A stretch of 55,651 nt of DNA from Pseudomonadota bacterium (lineage in GTDB: Bacteria; Pseudomonadota; Gammaproteobacteria; Steroidobacterales; Steroidobacteraceae), in assembly GCA_026398735.1 (NCBI GenBank), contig JAPLSH010000013.1, positions 1 to 55,651 of the forward strand, read 5' to 3'. Below, one piece after another: positions 45,015 through 54,797 of the stretch. The stretch's first letter is position 1. The number at the start of each line of letters is the position of its first letter. A program made the position numbers and the translations under genes. Under the pieces are notes generated by a model. It saw nothing but the letters and a program-made list of their open reading frames with translations. It had not been told where the DNA came from and searched no databases.

Positions 45015-46171
45015 AGCCTACGGTTCTGTTGACCTTGGGTCGGTTGCCCAAGTCGCTGGACCTGGCCCGTGGCTTTGCCCGCGAAGGCTGGCGCGTGATC
45101 GTGGCTGAGCCCTTCAAGTGGCATTTGACCGGCGCGTCGCGCGCGGTGGCTCGCAGCTATCAAGTAACGGCGCCGGCTGTGGATCCGCTGGCCTATCGGC
45201 AGGACCTGTTACGCATCATCGCCGCAGAGGGCGTGCAGCGTGTGGTGCCAGTCTCTGAAGAGATCTTGCATGTAGCGGGTCTGCATGGGCAGTTGCCTGC
45301 AGGCGTGCACTTGCATGCCGGATCGCAGCAACAGTTGCTGGCGCTGCATGACAAACGGCGTTTTATAGAGCTGTGTGGTCAGTACGGTGTGGCAGCCCCG
45401 GCGACGGCCTTGTTGGGCGAGCCGTCGGCCGCTGAGCTGGCAAGTGACGCTGATTACGTCATCAAGCCGGTGTACTCCTGCTCCGGTCGCGGTTTGCAGT
45501 TGTGCGCGGGCGGCACCGCGCTACCGCCCGTCGACCCGTTGCAACCGCAGGTCGTACAACGGCAACTCAAAGGCCAGTTGCTCAGCACGTTTTCGCTGGC
45601 ACATGCCGGGCGCACGCGCATGACGGTGGTCTATCGCGGTGTGGTGATGTCGGGCTCGGTAGCAGTATGTTTTGAACGTGTGACCGAGGCGGATCCTGTC
45701 CATGCCAAGGTGCTGGCCTGGGTCGAGCGCTTTGTCGCGGCGTCAGGCTTCAGCGGCTTTATCTCCTTCGATCTGATTGACGACGCGCAGGCCGGTGTCA
45801 GTGGCATTGAGTGCAACCCGCGCGCTACCAGTGGCCTGCACTTTGTCGATGCCGCACAGCTGGCCCGTGCGGTCATTGATCCGCACACTGACCTGACTCA
45901 GGCGCTGCGCCCGCTGTTGCATATGCAGCAGTTCTATCCCTGCCTGACCGAAGTGCAGCGGGTCATGTTTGCCCGTAATGGCAGCTTTAGCCGGGGGCTT
46001 GCGTATTTGCGCAGCGCCCGCGATGTGACTTGGGCTTGGCGTGATCCGCTGCCCTTTGTGACCCAGCCTCTGACCGCGTCCCAGATCATTATTCTGGCCC
46101 TGCGCCACAAGGCCACGTTCGGGGAGGTGTCGATGCTGGATCTAAGCTGGTATCCGGCTGCACTGTTATGA
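45011..46171 (+). CDS. ATP-grasp ligase
   Basis: 386 residues. ATP-grasp fold: N-terminal pre-ATP-grasp Rossmann-like domain (LLTLGRLPKSLDLARGF), then the ATP-binding DYVIKPVYSCSGRGLQLC, and metal-binding IECNPRATSG with Glu267 and Asn269. Enzymes of this type activate a carboxylate as acyl-phosphate and join it to an amine or thiol. The nearest in layout are carbamoyl-phosphate-synthase-like, D-Ala-D-Ala-like and carboxylate-amine ligases; no firm subfamily. The start overlaps the P450 stop (ATGA), so the two are made together. A plausible order is P450 oxidation to an acid followed by ligation. Confidence 0.85.
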   Translation: MKPTVLLTLGRLPKSLDLARGFAREGWRVIVAEPFKWHLTGASRAVARSYQVTAPAVDPLAYRQDLLRIIAAEGVQRVVPVSEEILHVAGLHGQLPAGVHLHAGSQQQLLALHDKRRFIELCGQYGVAAPATALLGEPSAAELASDADYVIKPVYSCSGRGLQLCAGGTALPPVDPLQPQVVQRQLKGQLLSTFSLAHAGRTRMTVVYRGVVMSGSVAVCFERVTEADPVHAKVLAWVERFVAASGFSGFISFDLIDDAQAGVSGIECNPRATSGLHFVDAAQLARAVIDPHTDLTQALRPLLHMQQFYPCLTEVQRVMFARNGSFSRGLAYLRSARDVTWAWRDPLPFVTQPLTASQIIILALRHKATFGEVSMLDLSWYPAALL

Positions 46172-46253
46172 GCTTGGAACCTAAATGACAGAGCGTTCCG
46201 GCACGACCTTCCTTAGGATGCCCAACTGAAATGACCAGAGAGAGTTGAGAGCG

Positions 46254-47030
46254 ATGGCGGCGATTGGTACTGAGACGGTAACTTGGGTTCATCATTGGAA
46301 CGACAGCCTGTTTTCGTTCCGCACAACCCGCGATCCGGGGTTCCGTTTTGAGAACGGGCATTTCGTCATGCTGGGCCTAGAGGTCAACGGCCGCCCCTTG
46401 CTGCGCGCCTATTCCATTGCCAGCCCCAATTGGGAAGAACATTTAGAGTTCTTCAGTATCAAGGTGCCCGACGGTCCGCTCACTTCACGTCTGCAGCACC
46501 TGCAGGTGGGTGACAGCGTGCTGGTCAGCCGCAAGCCCACCGGCACCTTGGTCATTCATGATCTCAAGCCCGGTCGTCACTTGTATCTGCTTAGTTCGGG
46601 CACGGGATTGGCCCCGTTCATGAGCATCATTCAGGATCCCGAGACCTATGAGCGTTTCGAAAAGGTCGTGGTGACCCACGGTGTGCGTCAGGTGAACGAC
46701 CTGGCTTATCGTCAGTTCATCACCACCGACTTGCCGGCGCATGAGCTGCTCGGCGAGATGGTCGGTGCCCAGCTCCTCTATCACCCGACAGTCACGCGTG
46801 AAGACTTTGTCATGCGCGGCCGGTTGACCGATCAGATCATCAGCGGTGACTTGGCCAGTGCAGTGGGATTGCCGCCGCTGGATCCGGCGCAGGATCGCTT
46901 CATGATCTGCGGCAGTGCGCCCATGTTGCGCGAATGCGCTGAGCTGCTGGATGCGCGGGGATTTGTTGGCTCGCCGCGTACCGGTGAGACTGGCGACTAT
47001 GTGATTGAGCGCGCTTTCGTCGAGAAGTAG
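46254..47030 (+). CDS. fpr: Ferredoxin/flavodoxin-NADP reductase
   Basis: 258 residues, the usual length of the proteobacterial Fpr subclass. FAD-binding LLRAYSIASPNWEEHLEFFSIKV, NADPH-binding LYLLSSGTGLAPFMSII, FMICGSAPMLRECAELL and the end DYVIERAFVEK are typical. It moves electrons between NADPH and ferredoxin or flavodoxin, often under oxidative stress. ATG 46254 replaces an in-frame TTG at 46245. It lies 82 bases after the ATP-grasp gene on the same strand; it is probably a housekeeping gene but could also drive the P450 if a ferredoxin is present elsewhere. Confidence 0.95.
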   Translation: MAAIGTETVTWVHHWNDSLFSFRTTRDPGFRFENGHFVMLGLEVNGRPLLRAYSIASPNWEEHLEFFSIKVPDGPLTSRLQHLQVGDSVLVSRKPTGTLVIHDLKPGRHLYLLSSGTGLAPFMSIIQDPETYERFEKVVVTHGVRQVNDLAYRQFITTDLPAHELLGEMVGAQLLYHPTVTREDFVMRGRLTDQIISGDLASAVGLPPLDPAQDRFMICGSAPMLRECAELLDARGFVGSPRTGETGDYVIERAFVEK

Positions 47031-47034
47031 GCGA

Positions 47035-47460
47035 TCAGCCGTTCTGCGGCACCTCTACCCAAGTGTGATCGCCCAGCCAACGCACCTGTGCGATGTACTG
47101 GTAGTCGGCCGGTGAGGCGCTGCTCCAGTCGTTGGGGCCCAGTCGGCTCAGCAGCGTCTTGTTCTGTGCAGTGTCCTGCACCAGCCAGTAGGCCTGGCCG
47201 TGATAGACCTGAAACTTGTACTCGGCGCCATGCACCATGTCGGTGATTTCGAGCCGGCGCTTAAGGTCCGCTGCCTGACGTTGCAGCACCGTCACCATTT
47301 CCATGATGCGGTCGTATTCCTGCTGGGCGTGCATTCGAGCCACGTTCAGCATGATGTCTTTCTGTTTGGTCACCTCGACCAGCTCGAACTTCTGCCCGCC
47401 CAGTTCCATGGGGTAGGGCAGCATGTTGCGGCGGGCCGGGTCGTCGTCTTCGAAGCGCAT
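47035..47460 (-). CDS. DUF2452-like protein
   Basis: 141 residues, soluble. A central helix with a heptad pattern (RMHAQQEYDRIMEMVTVLQRQAADLKRR) is followed by a beta-rich part (YKFQVYHGQAYWLVQD, LLSRLGPNDWSS, WLGDHTWVEV). This layout recalls the DUF2452 family of unknown function; the match is from memory of the pattern. It converges on fpr with four bases between stop codons and diverges from the MFS gene at 47508. Confidence 0.7.
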   Translation of the reverse strand: MRFEDDDPARRNMLPYPMELGGQKFELVEVTKQKDIMLNVARMHAQQEYDRIMEMVTVLQRQAADLKRRLEITDMVHGAEYKFQVYHGQAYWLVQDTAQNKTLLSRLGPNDWSSASPADYQYIAQVRWLGDHTWVEVPQNG

Positions 47461-47507
47461 AGGTGCAAAGAATGCCAGAATCCGCGCTCAAAGATGAGGC
47501 TGCTGTT

Positions 47508-48800
47508 ATGTCCACACATACCGCGAACACCAATTCACCGCGCCGCGTGCTGATGGCCAGCCTTGCTGGCACCACGATCGAGTTTTTTGACTTCTACATC
47601 TATGCCACGGCTGCTGTGCTGGTGTTTCCCAAGCTGTTCTTTCCAGCGGGCGACACCGCCGCCGCTACGCTGCAGTCCTTGGCCACCTTCGCGCTGGCAT
47701 TTTTTGCTCGCCCGATCGGGTCGGCCCTGTTCGGGCACTTTGGCGATCGCGTTGGTCGCAAGGCGACGCTAGTGGCGGCACTGCTGACCATGGGGCTGTC
47801 GACAGTGGTCATTGGCCTGTTGCCGAGCTACCAACAGATCGGCATCTGGGCGCCGCTGTTACTGGCGCTGTGCCGGTTTGGCCAAGGCTTGGGCCTTGGT
47901 GGCGAATGGGGCGGGGCGGTATTGCTGGCCATCGAGAACGCGCCGCCGGGCAAGCGCGCCTGGTACGGCATGTTCCCGCAGTTGGGCGCGCCCATTGGGT
48001 TCTTCTGCTCAACCGGCATCTTTTTGCTGCTCACTGCTTGGTTTGATGACGCGCGCTTTTTAGAGTGGGGCTGGCGCATCCCGTTTCTGCTCAGCACGTT
48101 GTTGGTGCTGGTGGGCTTGTATGTGCGATTGCAGCTGACCGAGACGCCGGCCTTTGAGCAGGCCATCCGCAACAACGAGCGCGTCAAAGTGCCGGTGCTG
48201 GAAGTCTTGCGTAGCCATCCGCGTGCGCTGGTCATGGGTACTTTCGCCGGCATGGCCACCTTCATGCTGTTTTATCTGATGACCGTGTTCTCGCTCAGTT
48301 GGGGCACCAGTCAGCTGAATTTTGAGCGCAGCAGTTTCTTGTGGTTGCAGCTGGCAGGGGTGATCTGCTTCGGCATCACTGTGCCGCTGTCGGCCTGGTG
48401 GGCGCAGCACTGGGGCAGTCGCCGGGTGATGGTTACAGCCACGCTGGCTATTACGGCCTTCGGGTTGGTATTCCCGCCGCTGTTTGGCAGCGGCAGCACC
48501 TGGGGTGTTGCCGCATCGCTGTGTCTGGGTCTGGCCCTGATGGGCATGACCTACGGGCCAGTCGGTACGGCGATGGCCGGTTTGTTCCCCACGGCCATCC
48601 GGTACACCGGCACCTCGCTAGTGTTTAACTTGGCCGGCATCTTTGGGGCTTCGTTAGCGCCTTACATTGCCACCTGGTTGGCCACTCACTATGGCCTGTG
48701 GGCTGTGGGTGGTTACGTGATGGCCACCGGACTTTTGACTTTGGGTGCATTGCTCGCGTTGCCAGCGCCTGCTGTGGCCGACGTGGAGACACCCGTTTGA
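47508..48800 (+). CDS. MFS transporter, metabolite:H+ symporter (MHS) family
   Basis: 430 residues with twelve membrane helices. The opening SLAGTTIEFFDFYIYATAAVLVF and FFARPIGSALFGHFGDRVGRKATLVAALLTMG are MHS family hallmarks (ProP, ShiA, KgtP relatives), and LGLGGEWGGAVLLAIENAP is their loop signature. It imports an organic acid, betaine or similar with protons; the exact substrate cannot be read. ATG 47508 follows GAGG with 9 bases spacing. Its stop overlaps the TTG start of the next MFS gene. Confidence 0.92.
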   Translation: MSTHTANTNSPRRVLMASLAGTTIEFFDFYIYATAAVLVFPKLFFPAGDTAAATLQSLATFALAFFARPIGSALFGHFGDRVGRKATLVAALLTMGLSTVVIGLLPSYQQIGIWAPLLLALCRFGQGLGLGGEWGGAVLLAIENAPPGKRAWYGMFPQLGAPIGFFCSTGIFLLLTAWFDDARFLEWGWRIPFLLSTLLVLVGLYVRLQLTETPAFEQAIRNNERVKVPVLEVLRSHPRALVMGTFAGMATFMLFYLMTVFSLSWGTSQLNFERSSFLWLQLAGVICFGITVPLSAWWAQHWGSRRVMVTATLAITAFGLVFPPLFGSGSTWGVAASLCLGLALMGMTYGPVGTAMAGLFPTAIRYTGTSLVFNLAGIFGASLAPYIATWLATHYGLWAVGGYVMATGLLTLGALLALPAPAVADVETPV

Positions 48801-50019
48801 AGCAGACCTTGGTCGCCGGTGCGCCCGGCCAAAAAGAATTCATCGCGCTGGTGGCCTTCACCATGGCGCTCATCTCGCTCTCTATCGACAACCTGTTGCC
48901 GGCTTTCGCGCCCATCCGCAGCGAGTTCGGCATAGCCAGCGCCAATGCGCTGCAATTGATCGTCACGGTCTACATGCTTGGCTCCGCCCCTATGCAGATT
49001 GTTTACGGCACACTGGCCGATGTGGTCGGCCGACGACCGACGCTGCTGGTTGGGCTGATTCTGTATGCCATCGGCGCAACCATCGGTGTGCTGGCGCAGG
49101 ACTACACACAGCTGCTGGCCGGTCGCGTAGTGCAGGGCATGGGCGCGGCCGCCATTCAAGTGCTGGCCGTAGCACTGATCCGCGATCGCTACGAAGGCGG
49201 CGATATGGCGCGGGTGCTGTCGCTGGTGTTCATGGTGTTCATCATGGTGCCGGTTGTTGCGCCGGCGCTGGGCAGCTTGTTCATCTACCTGTGGGGTTGG
49301 CGCTCTGTGTTTGTCAGCATGCTGGTAATGGCGCTGGCAGCAGGCGTGTGGTTTGGTCTGCGTATGCCCGAGACGCTGCATCCGGAACATAAGCGGCAGT
49401 TCTCTATGCAGCAGCTGTGGCAAGGCATTGTCCTGACCTTTGCGCAGCGCAGCTCTATTGGTCATTCGCTGGCCATCGCATTGTTCATGGGCTGTCTGAT
49501 GACTTACATCAGTTCGTCGCAGCAAATTTTTGAAACCGAGGTTTATGCCTTGGGCCCTTGGTTCCCCGTGGCGTTCGGCGGTATCGCTGCGGTCATGGGG
49601 CTGGCGTTCTTTGCCAACTCACATCTGGTGCGCTCGTTTGGTATGCACCGTCTATCACATTTGTGTCTGCTGCTGTTTGTCGGCTTCGCTGGTCTGTTGT
49701 GCGTCGCTGTGCTGCTGTGGCAGGGCAAACCGCCCTTGTGGTTGTTTGTGGTCTTGCTGTCGGCAATACAATTTCTGATGTGTCTGACCATGCCCAATTT
49801 CAACGCTATCGCCATGGAGCCGCTGGGCGCGGTGGCTGGTACCGCGTCGGCGGTCATGGGCGTGCTGACGACCTTGGGTGGCGCGCTCATCGGTATCGTG
49901 GTCGGCGCAAACTTCGACGGCACACTGCGGCCGCTGGGCATTACCTATTTTGTCTGTTCGGTGTTGGCACTGGGTTGCGTGTCGTGGGGTATGCGCGGCA
50001 AGTTGCATCTGAGGCGCGC

Positions 50020-50023
<4 letters not shown>
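48797..50023 (+). CDS. Bcr/CflA family multidrug efflux MFS transporter
   Basis: 408 residues with twelve predicted membrane helices. N-terminal half fits Bcr/CflA drug:H+ antiporters (LLPAFAPIRSEFG, IVTVYMLGSAPMQIVYG, LADVVGRRPTLLVGLILYAIG). The start is a TTG at 48797 within TTGA, overlapping the preceding stop, with GGAG about 9 bases upstream; no ATG gives the first membrane helix. The stop overlaps the next gene by 4 (ATGA). Substrate unknown; two different MFS carriers in tandem may be coincidental. Confidence 0.88.
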
Positions 50024-50853
<830 letters not shown>

Positions 50854-50859
<6 letters not shown>

Positions 50860-51711
50860 CTCTCGCTTGAGTGTTTGATAGCGCGCATGCACGCGCTGCC
50901 ACAGCGGCCCAGGAAGTCCCGTGCCGACGTTGCGATCATCCAGTCGCGTGACCGGTTGTACTTCCCGCGTCGCGGACGCCAACCAGATTTCGTCGGCCGA
51001 GCGCAATTGCGCTTCGGTGATGTCTTCGCTGCGATGCTCGATGCCCAGCGATTCGGCGATCTCTATGACGACACCGCGTGTAGTGCCGGGCAGCAGCCGG
51101 TGTGAGTTGGGTGGCGTGAGCAGCTGTCCACCGGAAATCACATGCACGGTCGAGGCGCTGCCTTCGGTCAGCTTGCCGTCGCGCAACAAGATGGCTTCGC
51201 TGGCGCCGGCTTCAGCAGCTTGCTGTCGCAGCAGAATATTGGCTAACAGCGCCACCGATTTGATGTCGCAGCGTGCCCAACGTGTGTCGGCCGTGGTGAT
51301 GCACTTAAGACCTTCAGTGAACACTTCTGCGGGCGTCTGCGGCCAAGGCGAGCAATAGACAAACACTGTGGGGACCAAGCCTTGGGGCGGAATATGGTTG
51401 CGGCCCTCTTCATGTCCGCGGGAGACCTGCAGATACACATACTGGTCGCCACCACCGTTGGCACGGACGAGTTGATCGAGTTGCTCGCGCCATTGTGTGC
51501 GGCTGTAGGGGTCGGGAATGCGCAGGGCCGCCAGGCTGCGCGCCAGCCTCTCGGCATGGGCCTGAAACCGGAACAGCCGGCCGTCATAGACCGGGATGAC
51601 TTCGTAAACACCATCACCGAACAGGAAGCTGCGATCCAGCGGCGAGATGCGCGCCTGGCTCAAAGGCATCTGCACGCCGTCCAGCAGGCATAGGTCAAAG
51701 GGTTTGCTCAT
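50854..51711 (-). CDS. dat: D-amino acid aminotransferase
   Basis: 285 residues, PLP fold type IV. Blocks: PLDRSFLFGDGVYEVIPVYDG and FRFQAHAERLARSL, the catalytic Lys in CDIKSVALLANILLRQ, SEAILLRDGKLTEGSASTVHVI and LLPGTTRGVVIEIAESLG. It interconverts D-amino acids, especially D-Ala and D-Glu, with 2-oxo acids for peptidoglycan. It lies 7 bases after dacA, at the end of the cell-wall operon, a common position in proteobacteria before lipB. Confidence 0.92.
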
Positions 51712-51718
51712 CGGGTGT

Positions 51719-52909
51719 TTACTGCAGCCACAGCTTGACGGTATCGACCATACCCGCGAAGAAGCCGCTTTCCGTGGCTGGCGCCAGCGTGATCAACGGC
51801 GCCCGCGCGACCACTTCGTTGCCGGACTTGATGGTGAGTTCACCCACAGTGGTGCCTGCGGCGATGGGTGCTGTCAGCTTGGCGTTGACGGTGACATTCT
51901 TCTCAATGCCTACACCTTGCCCACGAGCAACGGTGGCATAGATGTCCCGTGAAGTGCCTACCGCAATAAATTCCTCGGCGCTCTTCCACACGTGCGGCTT
52001 GAGTATCGCGCGGTTGCCTTCTTGCAGCTTGAGCGTTTCATAAAACGTAAAGCCGTAATTGAGCAAGGCAGCACTGGCATCCTCACGATCCTTGACGCTG
52101 TCCGAGCCCAGCACCACCGCGATCAGCCGCATGCCGCCACGCTTGGCCGAGCTGACGAGGCAATAGCGCGCGCTGTCGGTATGGCCGGTTTTGATGCCAT
52201 CGACTGTCGGATCTTTGCCCAGCAAACCGTTGCGGTTCTGTTGACGGATGCCATTCCAGACAAACTCACGCAGAGAATAAATTTTGTAGTCTTCCGGGAA
52301 ATCCCGGATTAACGCCTGACCCATGATGGCCAAGTCAAACGCGCTGGAGCGATGGGTTGGCGCCGGGCCACCCCAGCTGTTTTCAAAGTGCGTGTCCTTC
52401 ATGCCCAAGCGCGCTGCCTGCTGATTCATCATGTCTACGAATGCAGGCTCTGTGCCTGCCACGCGCTCAGCCAGTGCAATGGTGGCGTCGTTGCCCGATT
52501 GCACGATCATGCCCTTGATGAGCACATCAGCAGGAACACGGGAGCCCACCTTCACAAAGGTGCGCGAACCTTCTGAGCGCCAGGCGTGTTCGCTGATGGT
52601 GATCTCTTCGTCCAAACGCAGGCGTTTGTCGCGGATTGCGGCGAACACCAGGTAGCCGGTCATCAGTTTGGTGATGCTGGCCGGTTCCATGGAATCGTGG
52701 GCGCGTTGACCTGCCAGCACTCGGCCAGTGCTGTAATCGATGAGTACATAGGCGCTGGTTGGTACGGCCGGTGGCGGCGGCACAGCCAACGCAGCGGCAG
52801 GTCCGGTGGGCAGCGGTGGCGGTGTGACCAGTTGCGGAGCTTGGGCCAGCGCTGCAGCTGCGAGCAGTGCAGCAGCGGCACCGATTAAAAAAGTGCGGGG
52901 GGTATTCAT
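51719..52909 (-). CDS. dacA: D-alanyl-D-alanine carboxypeptidase (PBP5/6 type)
   Basis: 396 residues: signal peptide, a Pro-rich linker (PPPLPTG, PPPPAVPT), then the PBP5-type peptidase with Ser78-x-x-Lys81 (SITK), Ser138-Gly-Asn140 and Lys240-Thr-Gly, then a beta-rich C-terminal domain and the amphipathic tail SGFFAGMVDTVKLWLQ that anchors it to the membrane. It trims the terminal D-Ala of peptidoglycan stem peptides. ATG 52909 gives the signal peptide. It is 31 bases after rlpA in the same operon. Confidence 0.95.
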   Translation of the reverse strand: MNTPRTFLIGAAAALLAAAALAQAPQLVTPPPLPTGPAAALAVPPPPAVPTSAYVLIDYSTGRVLAGQRAHDSMEPASITKLMTGYLVFAAIRDKRLRLDEEITISEHAWRSEGSRTFVKVGSRVPADVLIKGMIVQSGNDATIALAERVAGTEPAFVDMMNQQAARLGMKDTHFENSWGGPAPTHRSSAFDLAIMGQALIRDFPEDYKIYSLREFVWNGIRQQNRNGLLGKDPTVDGIKTGHTDSARYCLVSSAKRGGMRLIAVVLGSDSVKDREDASAALLNYGFTFYETLKLQEGNRAILKPHVWKSAEEFIAVGTSRDIYATVARGQGVGIEKNVTVNAKLTAPIAAGTTVGELTIKSGNEVVARAPLITLAPATESGFFAGMVDTVKLWLQ

Positions 52910-52940
52910 CGGGCTGGTATCTCCGCGGACACGCTGTCGG

Positions 52941-53783
52941 TCATTCGGTGGCAAGTCGGCCCTCGACGCCCAGCGTCGATAGCCTGGTGATCAGTTGGTC
53001 ATAGCCGGTCACGTCTGCGACCGGGCCGATCCGCACGCGCCACAGTGTGCCGTCTCTGCCGGGATTGCGCAGCGTGACATCGGCGAAGCCTGCTGCCTTG
53101 AGTCGAGCGACCAGGCGCGCTGCATTGTCTTCTACAGCGAAGGCACCGGCTTGCACATACCAGCCACGCGTTGTGCTCAGCGGCGGTGGCGGCGGGGCCG
53201 GTACGGCCGCGGCGGTAATGTTGGTCTGTCCGGGCAGCAGTGCTTCCACCTCAACAAAGGCTGTGCCGCTGCGCAGCATGTCGAGCTTCCAAGCTGCGGT
53301 GTAGCTCAAGTCGATTATGCGGTTATCCACGAAGGGACCGCGATCGTTGACGCGCACCACCACACTGCGACCGTTACTCAAATTCGTGACCCGAACATAC
53401 GCCGGGATGGGCAATGTCTTGTGAGCGGCGGTCATTGCATACATGTCGTAGGCATCGCCGTTGGAGGTGGCCTTGGCATGAAAATTGGGGCCATACCAAG
53501 AGGCGACGCCGCGCTCTTTGTAACCAGCATCGGTGGTCATCAAGGTATAGCGTTTGCCCAGCACTTCGTAGGTGGGTGGGTTACCGCGGCGTGTACGTGG
53601 CTCGGCGCGCGGCACTGCGTCGGGAATAGCCGCCAAGTTGGGCGGTGGTGCTGGCACAGTGCCCGATGCGGGTGGCTGTGTGGGCACGGCCACAGGTCTG
53701 CTGGGTGCTTTGCGTTGCGGCGGGCTGCCGCATGCCACCAGCATCAACAGCAGTGCACTGGCCAGCAGCGATCGGGTGTTCAT
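52941..53783 (-). CDS. rlpA: RlpA septal lytic transglycosylase with SPOR domain
   Basis: 280 residues. Lipobox LVACGS near residue 18, a Pro-rich linker, the double-psi beta-barrel of RlpA (GVASWYGPNFHAKATSNGDAYDM, VRVTNLSNGRSVVVRVNDRGPF, IIDLSYTAAWKL, with the catalytic Asp in NDRGP), and a C-terminal SPOR domain (GWYVQAGAFAVEDNAARLV) that binds denuded septal glycan. It overlaps mltB by 4 bases. Confidence 0.95.
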   Translation of the reverse strand: MNTRSLLASALLLMLVACGSPPQRKAPSRPVAVPTQPPASGTVPAPPPNLAAIPDAVPRAEPRTRRGNPPTYEVLGKRYTLMTTDAGYKERGVASWYGPNFHAKATSNGDAYDMYAMTAAHKTLPIPAYVRVTNLSNGRSVVVRVNDRGPFVDNRIIDLSYTAAWKLDMLRSGTAFVEVEALLPGQTNITAAAVPAPPPPPLSTTRGWYVQAGAFAVEDNAARLVARLKAAGFADVTLRNPGRDGTLWRVRIGPVADVTGYDQLITRLSTLGVEGRLATE

Positions 53784-54796
53784 GGCGTGGTGTCTCGTTC
53801 GTTCATGCCGGCCCGTAATGCCAGGGCCAGATCGTGTACGGCCATGGCATAGCGCGGACTGCGGTTATAGCGCGTGATAACCCAAAAATTCTTGAAGCCC
53901 ACCCGCCATTGCATGCTGTCGGCTTGTTCGGCCGGAACCAATACGACAGCAGTGGCGTTGTCAGCAGCAGTGTCGACGCTGTAGCCGCGGTCTTTGATAG
54001 CCCCAAGGGTGTCGTTCAATATCAGCTGAAATTCAAACGGGTCATCGGCTTCATGCGCAATGCGGGTATCTGCCATGACGGGTTGTCCGACTTGCCAGCC
54101 GTGCACCACCAGAAAGTTGGCGATGCTGGCGGTGATGTCGCCCCAGTCTTCCCATAAATCTGGTGCGCCTGCGGCTTGCTGATCGACCGCATAGGCGCGG
54201 TAACTGGACGGCATGAATTGCGGTGCGCCCATGGCACCGGCATAGGAGCCGCGCAGGCTGCGTGCGTCGCGCTGGGTCTCGCGCGCTAGCAGCAGTAGTT
54301 GTTCCAATTCCTTGCGAAAGTAAGCGCCTCGCGTCGGGTGATCAAACCCCAGCGTTGTCAGCGCATCCAGTACGCGATAGCGACCGGTGATGCGACCCCA
54401 CTGAGTCTCGACACCCAAGATCGCCACAAGATATTCGGCAGGTACACCGCGTTCTTGCTCGACACGTGCCAGCAGATCGTAGTGCTTCTGCCAGAACTGC
54501 AGTCCTGCGGTCAGACGTGCCTGATCGAGAAAACGGCTGCGATATTGCCACCAAGGCAGCACCTGCTCGGCAGGGCGCTGCATGGCTTCCAGAATGGCTG
54601 ACTGGCGACGCGCATCGGCGAGCAGCGCGCGGATGTCCTCTGCCTGCAGGTTGTTGCGTGCCGCTGTGTCGGCGATGAAGGCGGTGATGTCGGCACGCTG
54701 CAGGTCAAAGCCAGTATTGGGCGCTGCGGCCAGCGCCGGCGCCAACCATGCCTGCAGCAGACAGGCGATGGCGCAAAGTCGTCCTGCGGCGCTCAT
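53780..54796 (-). CDS. mltB: Lytic murein transglycosylase B
   Basis: 338 residues. Signal peptide (LLQAWLAPALAAA) without a clear lipobox, then the SLT-fold domain of MltB/SltB1: AILGVETQWGRITGRYRVLDAL with catalytic Glu130, GAMGAPQFMPSSYRAYAVD, and DLWEDWGDITASIANFL. It cleaves glycan strands to 1,6-anhydro ends. The absence of a lipid anchor makes it SltB1-like (soluble) rather than the lipoprotein MltB. One base separates it from rodA upstream. Confidence 0.93.
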   Translation of the reverse strand: MSAAGRLCAIACLLQAWLAPALAAAPNTGFDLQRADITAFIADTAARNNLQAEDIRALLADARRQSAILEAMQRPAEQVLPWWQYRSRFLDQARLTAGLQFWQKHYDLLARVEQERGVPAEYLVAILGVETQWGRITGRYRVLDALTTLGFDHPTRGAYFRKELEQLLLLARETQRDARSLRGSYAGAMGAPQFMPSSYRAYAVDQQAAGAPDLWEDWGDITASIANFLVVHGWQVGQPVMADTRIAHEADDPFEFQLILNDTLGAIKDRGYSVDTAADNATAVVLVPAEQADSMQWRVGFKNFWVITRYNRSPRYAMAVHDLALALRAGMNERDTTP

Positions 54797-54797
54797 G

